A stretch of DNA of 64,000 nucleotides from NCBI GenBank assembly GCA_951394045.1, contig OX596000.1:1240001-1304000 (forward strand). Reading direction: 5' to 3'. Positions 1 through 10,512 of this stretch are shown piece by piece. Under the pieces are notes generated by a model. The model was not told where the DNA came from. It saw only the letters and a program-made list of their open reading frames with translations, and ran no database searches. The stretch comes from Nitzschia sp. DOCU1 (Eukaryota; Bacillariophyta; Bacillariophyceae; Bacillariales; Bacillariaceae). The translations under genes and the position numbers were made by a program. Position 1 is the first letter of the stretch. Every line of letters starts with the position of its first letter.

Positions 1-1770
1 ACGGCATTCACTACTGCCTTCTGCGTTGGCGGCAGCCCCTTGGCAGACGGATGGATATAGTTTTCCGCCGGATTTTTGCCTTGGTACACGTCCATGTGGT
101 AGATTACATAGGACTTAGCATCGGCCAGGATGAAGAAATCGACCCGAAACTTCTGCGGCTTGTCCTTGTTGTATTGTCGTACAGGACAAAGCCGACTTCT
201 GCACCCAACACCACCCTCGTCAAAGGTCAAATTTCCTGATTGAGTTGGTTCAAAACCTGCCAAAGTTGGTAGCACTTGTCGCCGCCGTAGCCTGCCACTT
301 AGTTCATCGGATGGAAGGCACCCCTGATCTGTTTGAAACGATTGAGCGACATGTATTTGCTCGCCCAGCCCTTCGAGTCGTCGATCACTTTTGTCTTCCT
401 GTCGGTGCCGTGTCCTGTATGGAGAACCCAGTCCTCATTCCGAAAGTACGCCATGTACCCACCACCGTCCTGTTCCTTGAGCGAGATTTTTAACATTATG
501 CCGAAGAACCGCTTCATCTCCCACTCATCGACGTTCACCCACTTTTCCTTGCAATATGTTAGATTCTTGTCGCATTTTGGCTTGATTTGGACATGAAAAT
601 AATCATTCGTCTCGGCGCAAAGCTTCCGGACAAACTGGGGAGTGAAGCCACCACAAATCTGAAAGCACTCAGTTGGCGTGCTAAATGACTCTGCAATGCC
701 AGGTCGCAAGCCAGAAGGTCCATCATAGTCAACGTAGACAATGAGTCGGCAGCAGTCATCAAACTTGCGCGAGCGTAGAATCGAATGGGTGTCGCAGCCA
801 CAATTGGATCCTCTTGTTGTTGTGTAGCTGTAGCACCGGCAGCAACGCCGTTCGTAGGTGTGGCCGCGAGTGGATTCCCAGGGAAGGACAATCTCAAAAG
901 GTTGGGAATTCCTGCTGCTCCAACCTTGCTATATTCGTCAATAGCTATATGGAATAGCTCCTTCGTAGCATCGTCATTTGGGTACCATGAACGTAACAAC
1001 TGCCTGTCCACAGTTGGCGGCATGCCGATGGAATGTTTCGTCCAATCCACACGGAAACGCCCACCATTCTTGACTCTGTTGGGGCATTCCACAATGACCC
1101 CAACTAGAAACCCATTAACACCTTCAACTGGCGTGCCATTGACTGAAAATAACATGGATCCCGCAAGTAGCTTCTTTCCAGAGTACCGGTAGCGTTTGCG
1201 TTTGGGCTCGGTCTCTTCCGTTGTATCCCGGTATCGTTTGCGTTTGGGCTCGGTCTCTTCCGTTGTACCCGCGTTTTGAGCATTTGGAGCAGGAGGCTGC
1301 GGCACCGCGCCGGCAGAATCGTTGGGTTGCACCATCGGCGAGGCGTTTGCTTCATGATTATCAGCCTCTGCCATAGGCGATGAGGGTGGCATCGCTCGTA
1401 GGCTACCAGGATGAGTGTCTGGTGCTATTTCAGCGCGAATTGTTGAATTTGTAACGATAGTTTGGCCACCAGTAACTCGGGCCATGTAGTCATGAGTCGT
1501 AAATTGCAACACGTCAATCTCCTTCCGTACTATCTCCCCTTGGAGAGGAGATGAAGGACAGGAAAATTGAAGATCCACAGAGTTCAGGGAGCCGACGGAC
1601 ATGGTCATCTCTCTCAAGTTTTGAAATTTTGATGCCGACAGGTGAAATTTCGAGTGGTGCTGGTGCAATGGTATACCGGATTGAGGAAAGGCGGTCATGA
1701 CATGACCTACACAAAATCGCACGAGCTTTCCACTGGTCATGTCGGTTTTGTCGAGAAATGGATTTACCAC
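1..1770 (-). pseudogene. PiggyBac-type (PGBD) transposase, decayed, cut by window edge
   Basis: The minus strand carries a transposase related to piggyBac-derived (PGBD) proteins in several broken frames. The N-terminal part (about 1770 to 780) is Pro/Ala-rich and has a 13-residue duplication (TEETEPKRKRYR, 39 bp twice, near 1190-1270). It then has a chromo/Tudor-like stretch around WYPNDDATKELF. The frame changes near 750-780 into GPSGLRPGIAESFS, which starts the transposase domain, and runs to FHPMN followed by an in-frame stop at 299-301. DKCYQLWQVLNQLNQ follows the stop, then another frame change near 240. The last frame (1-240) holds FDEGG and CPVRQYNKDKPQKFRVDFF, matching the block around the first catalytic Asp of piggyBac enzymes. 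The second and third catalytic Asp would lie left of the window. At least one stop and two frameshifts make it inactive unless unrecognised introns exist. The first in-frame codon at 1770 is GTG; an ATG follows ten codons later. Confidence 0.8.
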
Positions 1771-1791
1771 GAGATAAGAGGAGACGAAGTT

Positions 1792-1844
1792 TTAATAGAC
1801 GCTATAGCGTCTGTAAAAAATTAACAGACGCTATAGCGTCTGTA
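1792..1844. repeat. Two TTAA-linked palindromes at the outer edge of the piggyBac relic
   Basis: Two copies, 29 bp apart, of TTAA + t/c + AGACGCTATAGCGTCTGTA. The first copy has a 16-bp perfect palindrome (1797-1812). The second has a 20-bp perfect palindrome, ACAGACGCTATAGCGTCTGT (1824-1843). TTAA is the target site of piggyBac transposons, and these copies sit just upstream of the transposase 5' end, so they may be part of the terminal repeat. The matching other end is outside the window. Confidence 0.6.
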
Positions 1845-1850
1845 GAACTA

Positions 1851-2819
1851 ATTGGCGTTAATACTACCATAGTTGAGAGGTGGCGCCGTTGGCCCACTCC
1901 AGTTGTCTGCTGGTGGCGGCGTGCTGCTGGCCAGCAACGGGGGTAGTAGAGCGGCGGTAGTGGACGCTCCGCCCTGGTGGTACTCCATGGTCATTTCGTC
2001 TTGCTGTTCTTTCTTCGTGATGCGTTGTTCTTCCTTGGTTGAGCGCCGCTGAGCAGGATCCCAAGAGCACCAGAAAATGCTCTGGTACGGTAATAGGGGA
2101 TGGGAGAAATTCATGGTTATTATTATTATTATGACGGTGAGCTTTCGCTCTCACCTGGTACCACCTCAAGAAGGAAGCTAAGGACTTGTGAGCCTCGAAG
2201 GCCTTTCCACTTCTGTTATGCCTACTTTTCGCGGAGTCGAAACTTGATCGCGATATCTTTATCTGACATATCCGAAGATGGACACTATTGCAATGACGAC
2301 ATAAGTATATTTAGGTCTACTATCAAACTGCTGGAAGTTTCGTCATTTTTCTATCGATATCGAGGCGATCACCATTCTTCAGTTTACACGATATACAAAA
2401 GAATTATGGCGTTAAATTTTCACTATTTAAGAACAATTTTGTCTCCAATAGCCTACTGTCAACCGAACTTCTTAGATCTTTTCGGAATTTCTTCCATTTA
2501 GCATGAGGAATGTCGGTCACCACAAATGCAGCGAACCGTGGTGTCATGTATACCTTGTGTAGAATCAGTACATACAACAACTTCCGTCTGGAAATCGGAA
2601 CTTCCATTCACAAGCTCGTCATGAGCCACATTCCTCCTTGCTGGCATTTGTGTGAAAATCAGTACTGGCGGGGGATCCTTTCCCCGCTATCAGAAGGTGG
2701 CTCCTCAACAAGATCGCAGTTTTCTAACCTGCCGATCAGGCGATTTCGATCTTCTGCTCATAATTTTCGACATCGTTCGACTCTTGACGACTAAACTTCG
2801 AAAGATCGTTAAGACTACC
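1851..2819. other. Intergenic, no gene recognised
   Basis: This stretch lies between the piggyBac relic and the DUR3 start. It has a short TTA triplet run near 2117-2132 and AT-rich DNA near 2290-2500. Open frames here look non-coding (no recognisable domain, no conserved composition). The last few hundred bases should hold the promoter of the urea transporter, but no clear motif was seen. Confidence 0.5.
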
Positions 2820-5188
2820 ATGGATAAAGACGACTTCTTCCCTCCTTTCGCCAGGTACAGCGGCGACACCTCCTTCTTTGGAGGCGAGCCCCCGCTCTCC
2901 AAGGGTATCGGTTACCTGGTGGTGCTTGGATTCGGATTGCTCTTCAGTTTGATTACAACTGCGTTGGTTCTGATTAACAAATACTTCGGCAGCCAGGGAG
3001 AAATTACCTCGGAGCACTTTAAGTGAGTAGCCATGAACGGCCTGGCCGCGGTCGATTTCTTTGATCATGGATCTAATCCATACTCACCTCTCGTCTGCTC
3101 TCTCAGCACGGCTGGACGTATGATCAAGACTGGTTTGACGGCTAGTGTGATCGTTTCTCAATGGACCTGGGCTGCCACCCTTCTTCAATCTTCCAACGTT
3201 GCCTGGCAATATGGAGTCTCCGGACCCTTCTGGTAAGAAAATGAATGACTGACTTTTTTGCGCTCTGAACTCTCCTAAATGAACGAGGGGACTCACAACT
3301 ACCCGTTTCTTTCCTTGCGCAGGTATGCCTCTGGTGCCACCATTCAAGTTTTGCTTTTCGGAGTTTTGGCCATCAAGCTTAAGAAGGTGTCCCCCTCTGC
3401 TCACACTGTCTGTGAGATTGTTAACGCCCGCTGGGGACTTACCGCCCACAAAACCTTCTTGTTCTTTTGCTTTTGCGCCAACATTATTGTGACCTCCATG
3501 CTTTTGCTCGGTGGAGCTGCCACCGTCCAAGCCTTGACCGGAGTTGACTACCGTCTTGCTTCCTTTTTGATTCCCTGGGGAGTTATCCTTTACACCGCCT
3601 CGGGTGGTCTTCAAGCTACTTTCTTGGCCAGTTACATCCACACTATGATCATCTTCGCTGTTTTGATCATCATGGTCTTCCTCGTCTATGTCAAGATCTG
3701 GTCGTCGGACCAAATCTACGATTTCTTGGACCAGACTGTCAGCTACAACGAGACGCAATGTGAAGCGATCTACTCCTCTAATGGAACCGTTGAGGGAACT
3801 TTCTTCGAACCACGCATGTATGCCTGCGGACCTGTCCCTGGAAACCGTGATGGATCGTACCTCACCATGATTTCCGCTGACGGTCTCATGTTTGGAATTA
3901 TCAACATTGTCGGAAACTTTGGTACCGTCTTTGTTGACCAATCGTACTGGCAGTCTGCCATTGCGGCACGCCCTGTCGCTGCCGCTCGTGGTTACTTGCT
4001 TGGAGGGTAAGTTGTTTTACTGTTCGCCCTGGCGGCACATCATTCAATCGCCTCAACACTTCGTCGTTTCAACTTTTCTTTATCAGAATCTGCTGGTTCG
4101 CCATCCCGTTCTCCCTTGCCACCTCTCTTGGTTTGGCCTCTACTGCTTTGATGCTCCCTATCAGTGCCACTGAGGCTGGAAACGGATTGGTCCCCCCTGC
4201 TGTCGCCACCGAGATTCTCGGACAAGCTGGAGCGATCCTTATTTTGATCATGCTTTTCATGGCCATTGTGTCCACTGGATCCGCCGAGTCCATCGCCGTC
4301 TCGTCTCTCGTCGCTTACGATATCTACCGTCAATACATGAACCCCGAGGCCACCGGAGCACAGATCCTTTACGTCTCCCGTGTCGTTGTTGTGGGCTTTG
4401 GCCTGGTGATGGGTGCCCTTTCCATTTTGTTGTTCGAAATTGGGTTGAACCTTGGCTGGGTCTACCTCTTCATGGGTATTGTCATCGGATCCGCTGTTTG
4501 CCCATTGTGGAACTTGATGACGTGGAAGAAGGCCTCTGGTACTGGAGCTATCATCGCCGCTTGGGCCGGATTCATTTTGGCCGTGGTCTTTTGGCTGGTT
4601 GCTGCCAAGATCCAAGGCGGTGAAATCACCGTTGCCACCCTCGGAACGAACGAAGTCATGCTTTCCGGAAACTTGATTGCCATCTTGTCGTCTGGTTTCA
4701 TCCATGCCTTCTGGTCCATTGTTGTTGACCCCCAAGACTACGACTTTGCCGAGCTTGACGCCAACATTACCCTTGTCGAACAAGACTTGCGTGGTTTGAC
4801 CGATGAAGAAAAAGACCCCAAGATCCTTGCGAAAGCCGAACGCTGGATTACCCGACGTGGATATGTTCTGACTTTCATTTTGATCATCGTCTGGCCTGTT
4901 CTCTCCGTCCCTGCTGGTGTGTTCTCCAAGTCCTACTTCGCCTTTTGGGTGTTGGTTTCCCTTGCTTGGGGTTACGGTGCTGCCATTGTCATTACGGTTC
5001 TTCCTTTGGTTGAAAGTGCCGATGATATCAACAAGGTTTTGGGAGGCATCAAGAATGCTATTACCGGCCAGAAACCCCCGGAACGACCTGATTTGGTTGC
5101 TCAGGAGGCTGCCGATAAGGCTGAAGAAGAACCCACCAAGGTTGAGGACAGCCCCGCTGAGACTCCCGCCGAGGTTGAGGAAGCTTAA
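2820..5188 (+). CDS. DUR3: DUR3-type urea transporter (sodium:solute symporter family)
   Basis: Predicted high-affinity urea importer of the plasma membrane, coupled to an ion gradient (DUR3 family in plants, fungi and algae). Four exons, 2820-3022, 3107-3232, 3323-4006 and 4087-5188, join in frame through GT-AG introns of 84, 90 and 80 nt to give 704 residues. The joins restore the family blocks [33 protein letters not shown] and [13 protein letters not shown], which are diagnostic of DUR3 within the SSS superfamily. About 14-15 hydrophobic helices are visible. A Cys/Asn-containing loop after GVDYRLASF may be glycosylated (NETQ, NGTV). The soluble C-terminus is acidic and Pro/Glu-rich (about 45 residues). 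The start is the ATG before [14 protein letters not shown]; in-frame ATGs further upstream give non-conserved sequence. Diatoms have a urea cycle, so import could feed urease or nitrogen recycling; that is inference. Confidence 0.95.
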
Positions 5189-5418
5189 ATGCGCGTTCCG
5201 TTCTGACGGCCAAAACGACTCGGCAGTTTCACTTGCCTCGAGTCGACTTCCTTTTGCATGTGATCATATTAAAATAAGTTACCGTGTTTCGACTGTTCTT
5301 TCGCGTGAGCTAGTTCTGTTGCTCAACGCTTTCATCTTCTGATCTCTATGAGAGTCTGAACGACCTCGCGTCTGGGGTCATGGTTGTTGTTGGATTTTTG
5401 TTTTGTGCTGCATCACAA
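5189..5418 (+). other. DUR3 3' flank
   Basis: No gene is seen between the DUR3 stop and the TRIM insertion. It probably holds the 3' UTR and polyadenylation region. Confidence 0.4.
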
Positions 5419-5424
5419 CCTGCC

Positions 5425-5567
5425 TGTTACAATAATCAAGTCAAGCGAGTCAGCCAAGCAAATAAAGTTCATATATCTCGAATTTCAATCCCCCAGTGCG
5501 GGGAGCCCTTTTGGCCGAGGGGCAGTCTCGTGGAGGCATCCACTACGGAATAGCGTAGATTCCTACA
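5425..5567 (+). repeat. TRIM left LTR (143 bp)
   Basis: Starts TGTTACAATAATC and ends GATTCCTACA; identical to the right copy. It contains a short inverted repeat (CCCCCAGTGCGGGG) and the A-box-like string TGGCCGAGGGG. Confidence 0.88.
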
Positions 5568-5914
5568 TGGTAGCTCCACAGAGGTTTTGTAAGGTCAGCG
5601 GATCGAGACCCGCTTGAGGCTCTTCCTTCGACATTTGCAACAATCCTCAACTCCTCCAAAGCGATGAGATATGCATGTGACGACACACATCTCCCCGTAA
5701 AGGGCCCAGAACACTGAAGATTTGACGTCAAGCACAGACGTTGGCCACCTGGATAGCAATTCAACACTGCGAGCTAGCAGACACAGCAGAGCTTAACCAA
5801 TGAACTTTACATGCCTGACATCAACAGACAAGCATACGCATATGCACCTCGCACTCGTAGGCAAGCAAGTCCTACTAGCTACCCGAAAAAGCTCGCTACA
5901 TATGCGACGGGGAG

Positions 5915-6057
5915 TGTTACAATAATCAAGTCAAGCGAGTCAGCCAAGCAAATAAAGTTCATATATCTCGAATTTCAATCCCCCAGTGCGGGGAGCCCTT
6001 TTGGCCGAGGGGCAGTCTCGTGGAGGCATCCACTACGGAATAGCGTAGATTCCTACA
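5915..6057 (+). repeat. TRIM right LTR (143 bp)
   Basis: Same 143 bp as 5425-5567, preceded by the purine-rich GACGGGGAG and followed by the CCTGCC target duplication. Confidence 0.88.
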
Positions 6058-6063
6058 CCTGCC

Positions 6064-6425
6064 TCTTTCAATTTTGGCACGTGCGGTAGGCACAATAACT
6101 CTATGTAATGGGTGTCGAAAATGATTGGGAGCTCGCCGATCGGTAGTCCTACGATAGGGTGTCAGGTATCGCTCCGGCTAACAGCAGAGATCGATCCTCC
6201 TCCATCGTCTCCATAGTTCCTCACTAGATTGTATGATATGTAAGCTTCGCAGCTTTCACTATACTACTGTCTGTTGCTACGTAACTAGTAGATGGTAATG
6301 GTACAACAAGATGATGGTGGTATTCTATAACAATTGAATGCAACAACGCGCTATGATGCTTTGAGTACAAGCGGTTCATATTCATGCGCAATCAACAATA
6401 CCACGATTGCCGTCCCATGCTTTCT
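6064..6425. other. Intergenic, no gene seen
   Basis: Lies between the TRIM and the stop codon of the minus-strand coiled-coil gene. Presumably 3' UTR of the latter. No structure was noticed. Confidence 0.4.
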
Positions 6426-7418
6426 TTAGTCTTCGTCGTCTACAGATTCCTTCTCGTAGTCCGAATCATCCTCATCATCATCCGAGTCGGAATCCGAGTC
6501 AGAGTCCGAAGAATCGTCACCACTCTTGTTCTTTTTCTGGTACATGATCACGAGCAAGTCAGGATTCAAGAGTCGATCGGTTTGTAAACGTTGCGTCGCA
6601 TCCATGGTCAATCCTGCTTTGGCCAAGTAGGCTGTTCGTCCTTTGCCAACTTCATTGGCGCTTTGAGCTGTCATGTCGTAGAGCTCTCGTTCCAAGGCCA
6701 GCAGCGTCTGTTTACTGCTCAAATTGTTCTTGGCATAATGTTGAACTTGTGCCAAGACTTTGGCCAAACACATTTCGTACATGGCAACCGTTTTGGTTTC
6801 CATGCGATAAAACCGAGTCCGATTTTGATAATCGGATTTCATTCGTTTGAGCGTTTGACCGAAGACGTGAACATTGTCAGTCAATTTGAAATTGACAGCC
6901 TGTAACGTCTGAACATGATCTTCTAGTTCGACATAGGAATTTTGAGCACTTGACAGTGCAATCTCCAACTCTTGATTGGCTTGTTTGAGTTTGGTAATAT
7001 CACGCTTCCATCGTTTGAGATCCTCTCGAAGACGAGCATTGTCTTGTTTAAGATAATTGATAATCTTGGAGGTTTCCGATACTTGAACATCATAATTCTT
7101 GGCAGTCCCAAAGTAGTTTGCATGTCGCTTTTCAAAGTCCTTTCGGGCTTGTTCTTTGGCCTTGGCTAGTTGACGTTGATATTCTTGTTGATCTTTGGCG
7201 CGTTGTTGATCGAGCCAATCGAGACGCTTTTGAATTTGAGCCATGCGTTCGGCAAAGGGTGTGGAAGATGGGACGACTTTGTCAATCGGGCATTCGACCC
7301 ATGAAAAACTCGAGTTGAGATTGTTCTTCATGACGGCAGGGTCGATTTGAATAAAGTCGGCAACTCCTGTGGGAGAGCTCATTTTCAGAATCGATCGGGT
7401 TTGTTTGGTGGCGGGCAT
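6426..7418 (-). CDS. Coiled-coil protein resembling a myosin tail, acidic C-terminus
   Basis: A single-exon gene of 330 residues, using the ATG at 7418 (MPATKQTR); a second ATG-less extension of nine codons upstream is less likely. Residues about 60-290 are strongly predicted coiled coil by heptad pattern and charge. From KIINYLKQDNARLR through FYRMETKTVAMYEMCLAKVLAQVQ it aligns without large gaps with the tail of the myosin at 43-47 kb (KIIEYLRKENMKLR ... TLARIVAQVQ). It has no motor domain and no IQ motif. The last 35 residues are almost all Ser/Asp/Glu, as at the myosin C-terminus. It may dimerise with itself or with the related tails; that is inference. It is divergent from another member of the same family starting at 8135. 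Confidence 0.85.
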   Translation of the reverse strand: MPATKQTRSILKMSSPTGVADFIQIDPAVMKNNLNSSFSWVECPIDKVVPSSTPFAERMAQIQKRLDWLDQQRAKDQQEYQRQLAKAKEQARKDFEKRHANYFGTAKNYDVQVSETSKIINYLKQDNARLREDLKRWKRDITKLKQANQELEIALSSAQNSYVELEDHVQTLQAVNFKLTDNVHVFGQTLKRMKSDYQNRTRFYRMETKTVAMYEMCLAKVLAQVQHYAKNNLSSKQTLLALERELYDMTAQSANEVGKGRTAYLAKAGLTMDATQRLQTDRLLNPDLLVIMYQKKNKSGDDSSDSDSDSDSDDDEDDSDYEKESVDDED

Positions 7419-7445
7419 GATGACGAGTAACTGTTGTTGCAGCAA

Positions 7446-8134
7446 GCAAGAAAAGACAACTGAAACTGACTTGTAGCTTGTTATGGATTCTACTGCTCAA
7501 TGTTGAAAATAATGCGACAACAACGAGTCAAGAGACAAGAATGAATGATCTTGGTGTTGGAACGATTGATGGCAAGGAACCCAAGATTGGTATTTATCGA
7601 GGACCCGTCCTAAATGTGAGACGATAGTAGTCTTGCGCGGCTTGTATGCAGTAGAATTTGAGACGCGGTTTACTTATCGCCCTCACGATAAATCGGAACA
7701 TGTTGTGTCTTGGAAAAAGACCATTCCCGAGGTCATCAATGACTGCGTTAAAATAGGCCAAACGACGTCTTTTTACGTTAGACGCAAACGTACTAATTCG
7801 CAAATCTCTTAAACTACACGCCTCCTTATCGGCAAGCGAAGCGGGAAACACAAAAGGTTACGGACAATCGTGCTTAGAATATGCCCCCCACGAATCAATC
7901 CAAGACACTTGGAACTGCCGCCGACAAAATTTAGAAACGGTGCGACGACCACTTCGACTATATCTTCTTGCGGAGAGAAGGTGAAACTCAAACGCCAATC
8001 GTGCATCATGCGTAGAAAGTTAACATCCTGACATGGCAGCATGTCCTGAATGCCAATGGTCATTAGACTCACTCATGCCCCCCGCCACTCTACTTCTGCG
8101 ATAAAGCTATCTTCTTCACTGTCTTTTTGCTAGT
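7446..8134. other. Divergent intergenic region between two related coiled-coil genes
   Basis: About 700 bp separate the starts of the two homologous coiled-coil genes, so it should hold both promoters. Short open frames on the minus strand (7594-8072) have no recognisable features. No motif was identified. Confidence 0.45.
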
Positions 8135-10273
8135 ATGCCTCCTACTCGCAAAGGCAGTCAATTTGCAGGTGCGGCGGCCATATTTCAACAAAAAGAAAAA
8201 GAGCTGGGTCAAAAGAATAAGAATGCCACGCCCCTGTCACCGACGCCTGGAACTCCTTCCAAATTTACAAAGTTTGGCAATTCCTCCTTGAATCAAATTG
8301 GAGTGACTCCCACTGCCGTCAAGGCCAAAAAGAAAGCCGCCTCCAATTTACAAGCGCCTCCCTTTGTATCGCCTGGTGCGGGCAAGTCGAGACCGAGTTG
8401 GAATGCCGCCAGTGCCTTTCCGTCGCCGTCCTATTTGGATAAACCCAGTGGATTGGTGACACCCCTCCAAAAAACAAAACGTATCAGCGTGTCGGGCTTT
8501 TCCTTTTCACCCGAAGTCGATAGTACGCCCACCAAATCACCCGACAGTGACAACAATAAGAAAAATTGGAGAGATAGCATTAGTTTTCAAGCGACATCGC
8601 CCGGATTGTTCACCCAAAAGAAACGAGTTTCAGTCACACAAACACCTGCATTTTCCCCACATTTTGGTGGTTCCTTTTTGGACAAGGATGCTTCCAAGAC
8701 TCGAAAATCGCATACTACAGCAGCAGTAGTACCCTTGGGGCCTCCCATTCCGAATTCCGAGTACGATAACGTCGCCGATATTGCCATTCAAGTCAAAATT
8801 CCCGACATTGACAAGATTATTCGAGAACGACGTATGTCACGAATGTCCATCAAACAACAAGAAGAGCAAGAAAATGTCCCCGAATGGAAACAAAAATTTC
8901 AACAACGTAAGAACTCTTGTCGTCGTCGTCATCGGCATCAATATCGTCATCGGCATCAATGTCGTCGTCGTCTCATCTCTTTCTCTTTTGGCTTGGCTTG
9001 TCTTGGATGTGATTATATACATTTGCAAATACTATTGCTACTAGGCGAGGCTAATCGTGTTGCCAAGGAAAGTATGAAACAAGAATGGTCAGCGACACAA
9101 ATACAAGCGTTGATTCGTCGATTTCTGGCCCGAGCACGATATCCGGCTATTTTAGAGGCCAATGCGGACAAATTGGCGGAACATCGACAACGAGAGCGAT
9201 TCCAAAAACTCAAATTACAAGCTTGCATCAAAATTCAATCGATTTGGCGCATGTACATGCCTCGGAAACGATATCTGTACGTCAGGGAATGTCGGCGACG
9301 ACGATTGAAGAATGAAGCGGAAATCAAACGTATCAAAAAAGTCATCAAGAATATGCCAAAACAAACCAAAGCCGAAATCAAGGTACGTGAATGTGTCTGT
9401 GTGTTTGTGGATGGTCGATCGAGTATTGGACGTGTCGTCAAGCGGTACTACTAGCGAGCGTGTCGAGAAGCGAAGGAAGACTTGTCTTGGGATGGGGGTG
9501 CGGGATCATTGTACAGCCCTGCTTGATTGGACCCGGTAGCACTACGGTGGTCATTGCATCCTCACCTCCTGACTCGCCTTGCCTTTTATTTGCTTTTTCT
9601 AATAACTCGCAGGAAATGAAAAAGGCCCACGCCGAAAAGAAGAAAGATTTAAAAAAGAAGATGAAACAAACCCTCAAGGAAGATGATAAGAAATTGGCGG
9701 ACATTGCCGCGAGTGGAAAGTCCATGATTGACTATCTCAAGAATGAAAATAAGAAACTCAAAGATCAACAAGTAACCATGAAAACAGAGTATCAAACGTT
9801 GGAAAAGCAAACCGATATTTTGAATCAAAAAGGGGAAGAAATTGCGAGAAATTTTGCAAGGTACGATGGCTGCGGGTGCGCGTTTACGGTCGCTCTTCTT
9901 TGATGACTTCACAACAGACTCACTCTATATGACTTTGTCGATTTCCGTTCGTACTGCTAGTCTACAAGCCTTTGTCAACAAGAAAAAAGAGAGCATTCAA
10001 AAGTACGAAATCAATTCCCAAAAATGCCGGCAGCGTTATCTTCCAAAGTACCGAGCCATGCTCAAGGATCGAGAAAGGCATTGCTTGGCAGAGCATCGGA
10101 TTGGACAAATGTACAAGAGACGGATCGAACGTATTGTGGAGATGTTGAACGTCAAATGCAAAAACCCTGAAATAGTATTTGATGCCAAGGAAGCATTGGC
10201 TGCGTGTCAATTTGAAATTGAGAGCTTGCCGCAACTGGAAGTCCCGGAGAGTCTAAAAGGGCAGTTAAAATAA
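8135..10273 (+). CDS. IQ-motif and coiled-coil protein, headless myosin-tail-like
   Basis: Four exons, 8135-8906, 9045-9382, 9613-9860 and 9961-10273, join in frame (GT-AG introns of 138, 230 and 100 nt) to 556 residues. Residues 1-230 are Ser/Pro/Lys-rich and low in complexity. Exon 2 encodes two IQ-type calmodulin-binding motifs, SATQIQALIRRFLARARY and CIKIQSIWRMYMPRKRY. Exons 3 and 4 are coiled coil, with SMIDYLKNENKKLKDQ aligning to KIIEYLRKENMKLRQQ in the myosin tail at 43 kb and to the neighbour at 6426-7418. The order IQ then coiled coil is that of a myosin neck and tail without a motor. It may act as a calmodulin-regulated cytoskeletal adaptor; this is inference. The first intron has length 3n and no stop, so it could be retained. 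The ATG at 8135 (MPPTRKGS) resembles the neighbour's start (MPATKQTR). Confidence 0.85.
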
Positions 10274-10512
10274 AAACTAATCTAGACGTGATAGTCTGAG
10301 GAGCCATGCAATAGTGAGGTTAACTACGATCGAAGCGCGTCCAACTGGGGCTACACCTTCGCGCATCCTCGAAGTGGCAGTTTGTTGCAGTAGGTACTAT
10401 TCTACGTCGTAACCATGGGAAACGCCACCCTCTACTACTAGACAGTGTAGTTGCGATGCTAGTCGACAACGATAGCTAGCTAGGTGCTAGCAGTAATGGT
10501 TGACTATTTCTA

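Larger units (their letters stand above)
5419..6063 (+). mobile_element. Complete TRIM (terminal-repeat retrotransposon in miniature)
   Basis: Two direct repeats of 143 bp (5425-5567 and 5915-6057), identical by eye, each begin TG and end CA. They enclose 347 bp without coding capacity. The base after the left repeat starts TGGTAGCTCC, a typical primer-binding site complementary to a tRNA 3' end (TGG matches CCA). The bases before the right repeat are purine-rich (GACGGGGAG), as expected for a polypurine tract. The whole 633-bp unit is flanked by a 6-bp direct repeat CCTGCC (5419-5424 and 6058-6063), the target-site duplication. It codes for nothing and must be moved by enzymes from another element. 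LTR identity suggests recent insertion. It sits between DUR3 and the 3' end of the next gene. Confidence 0.88.
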
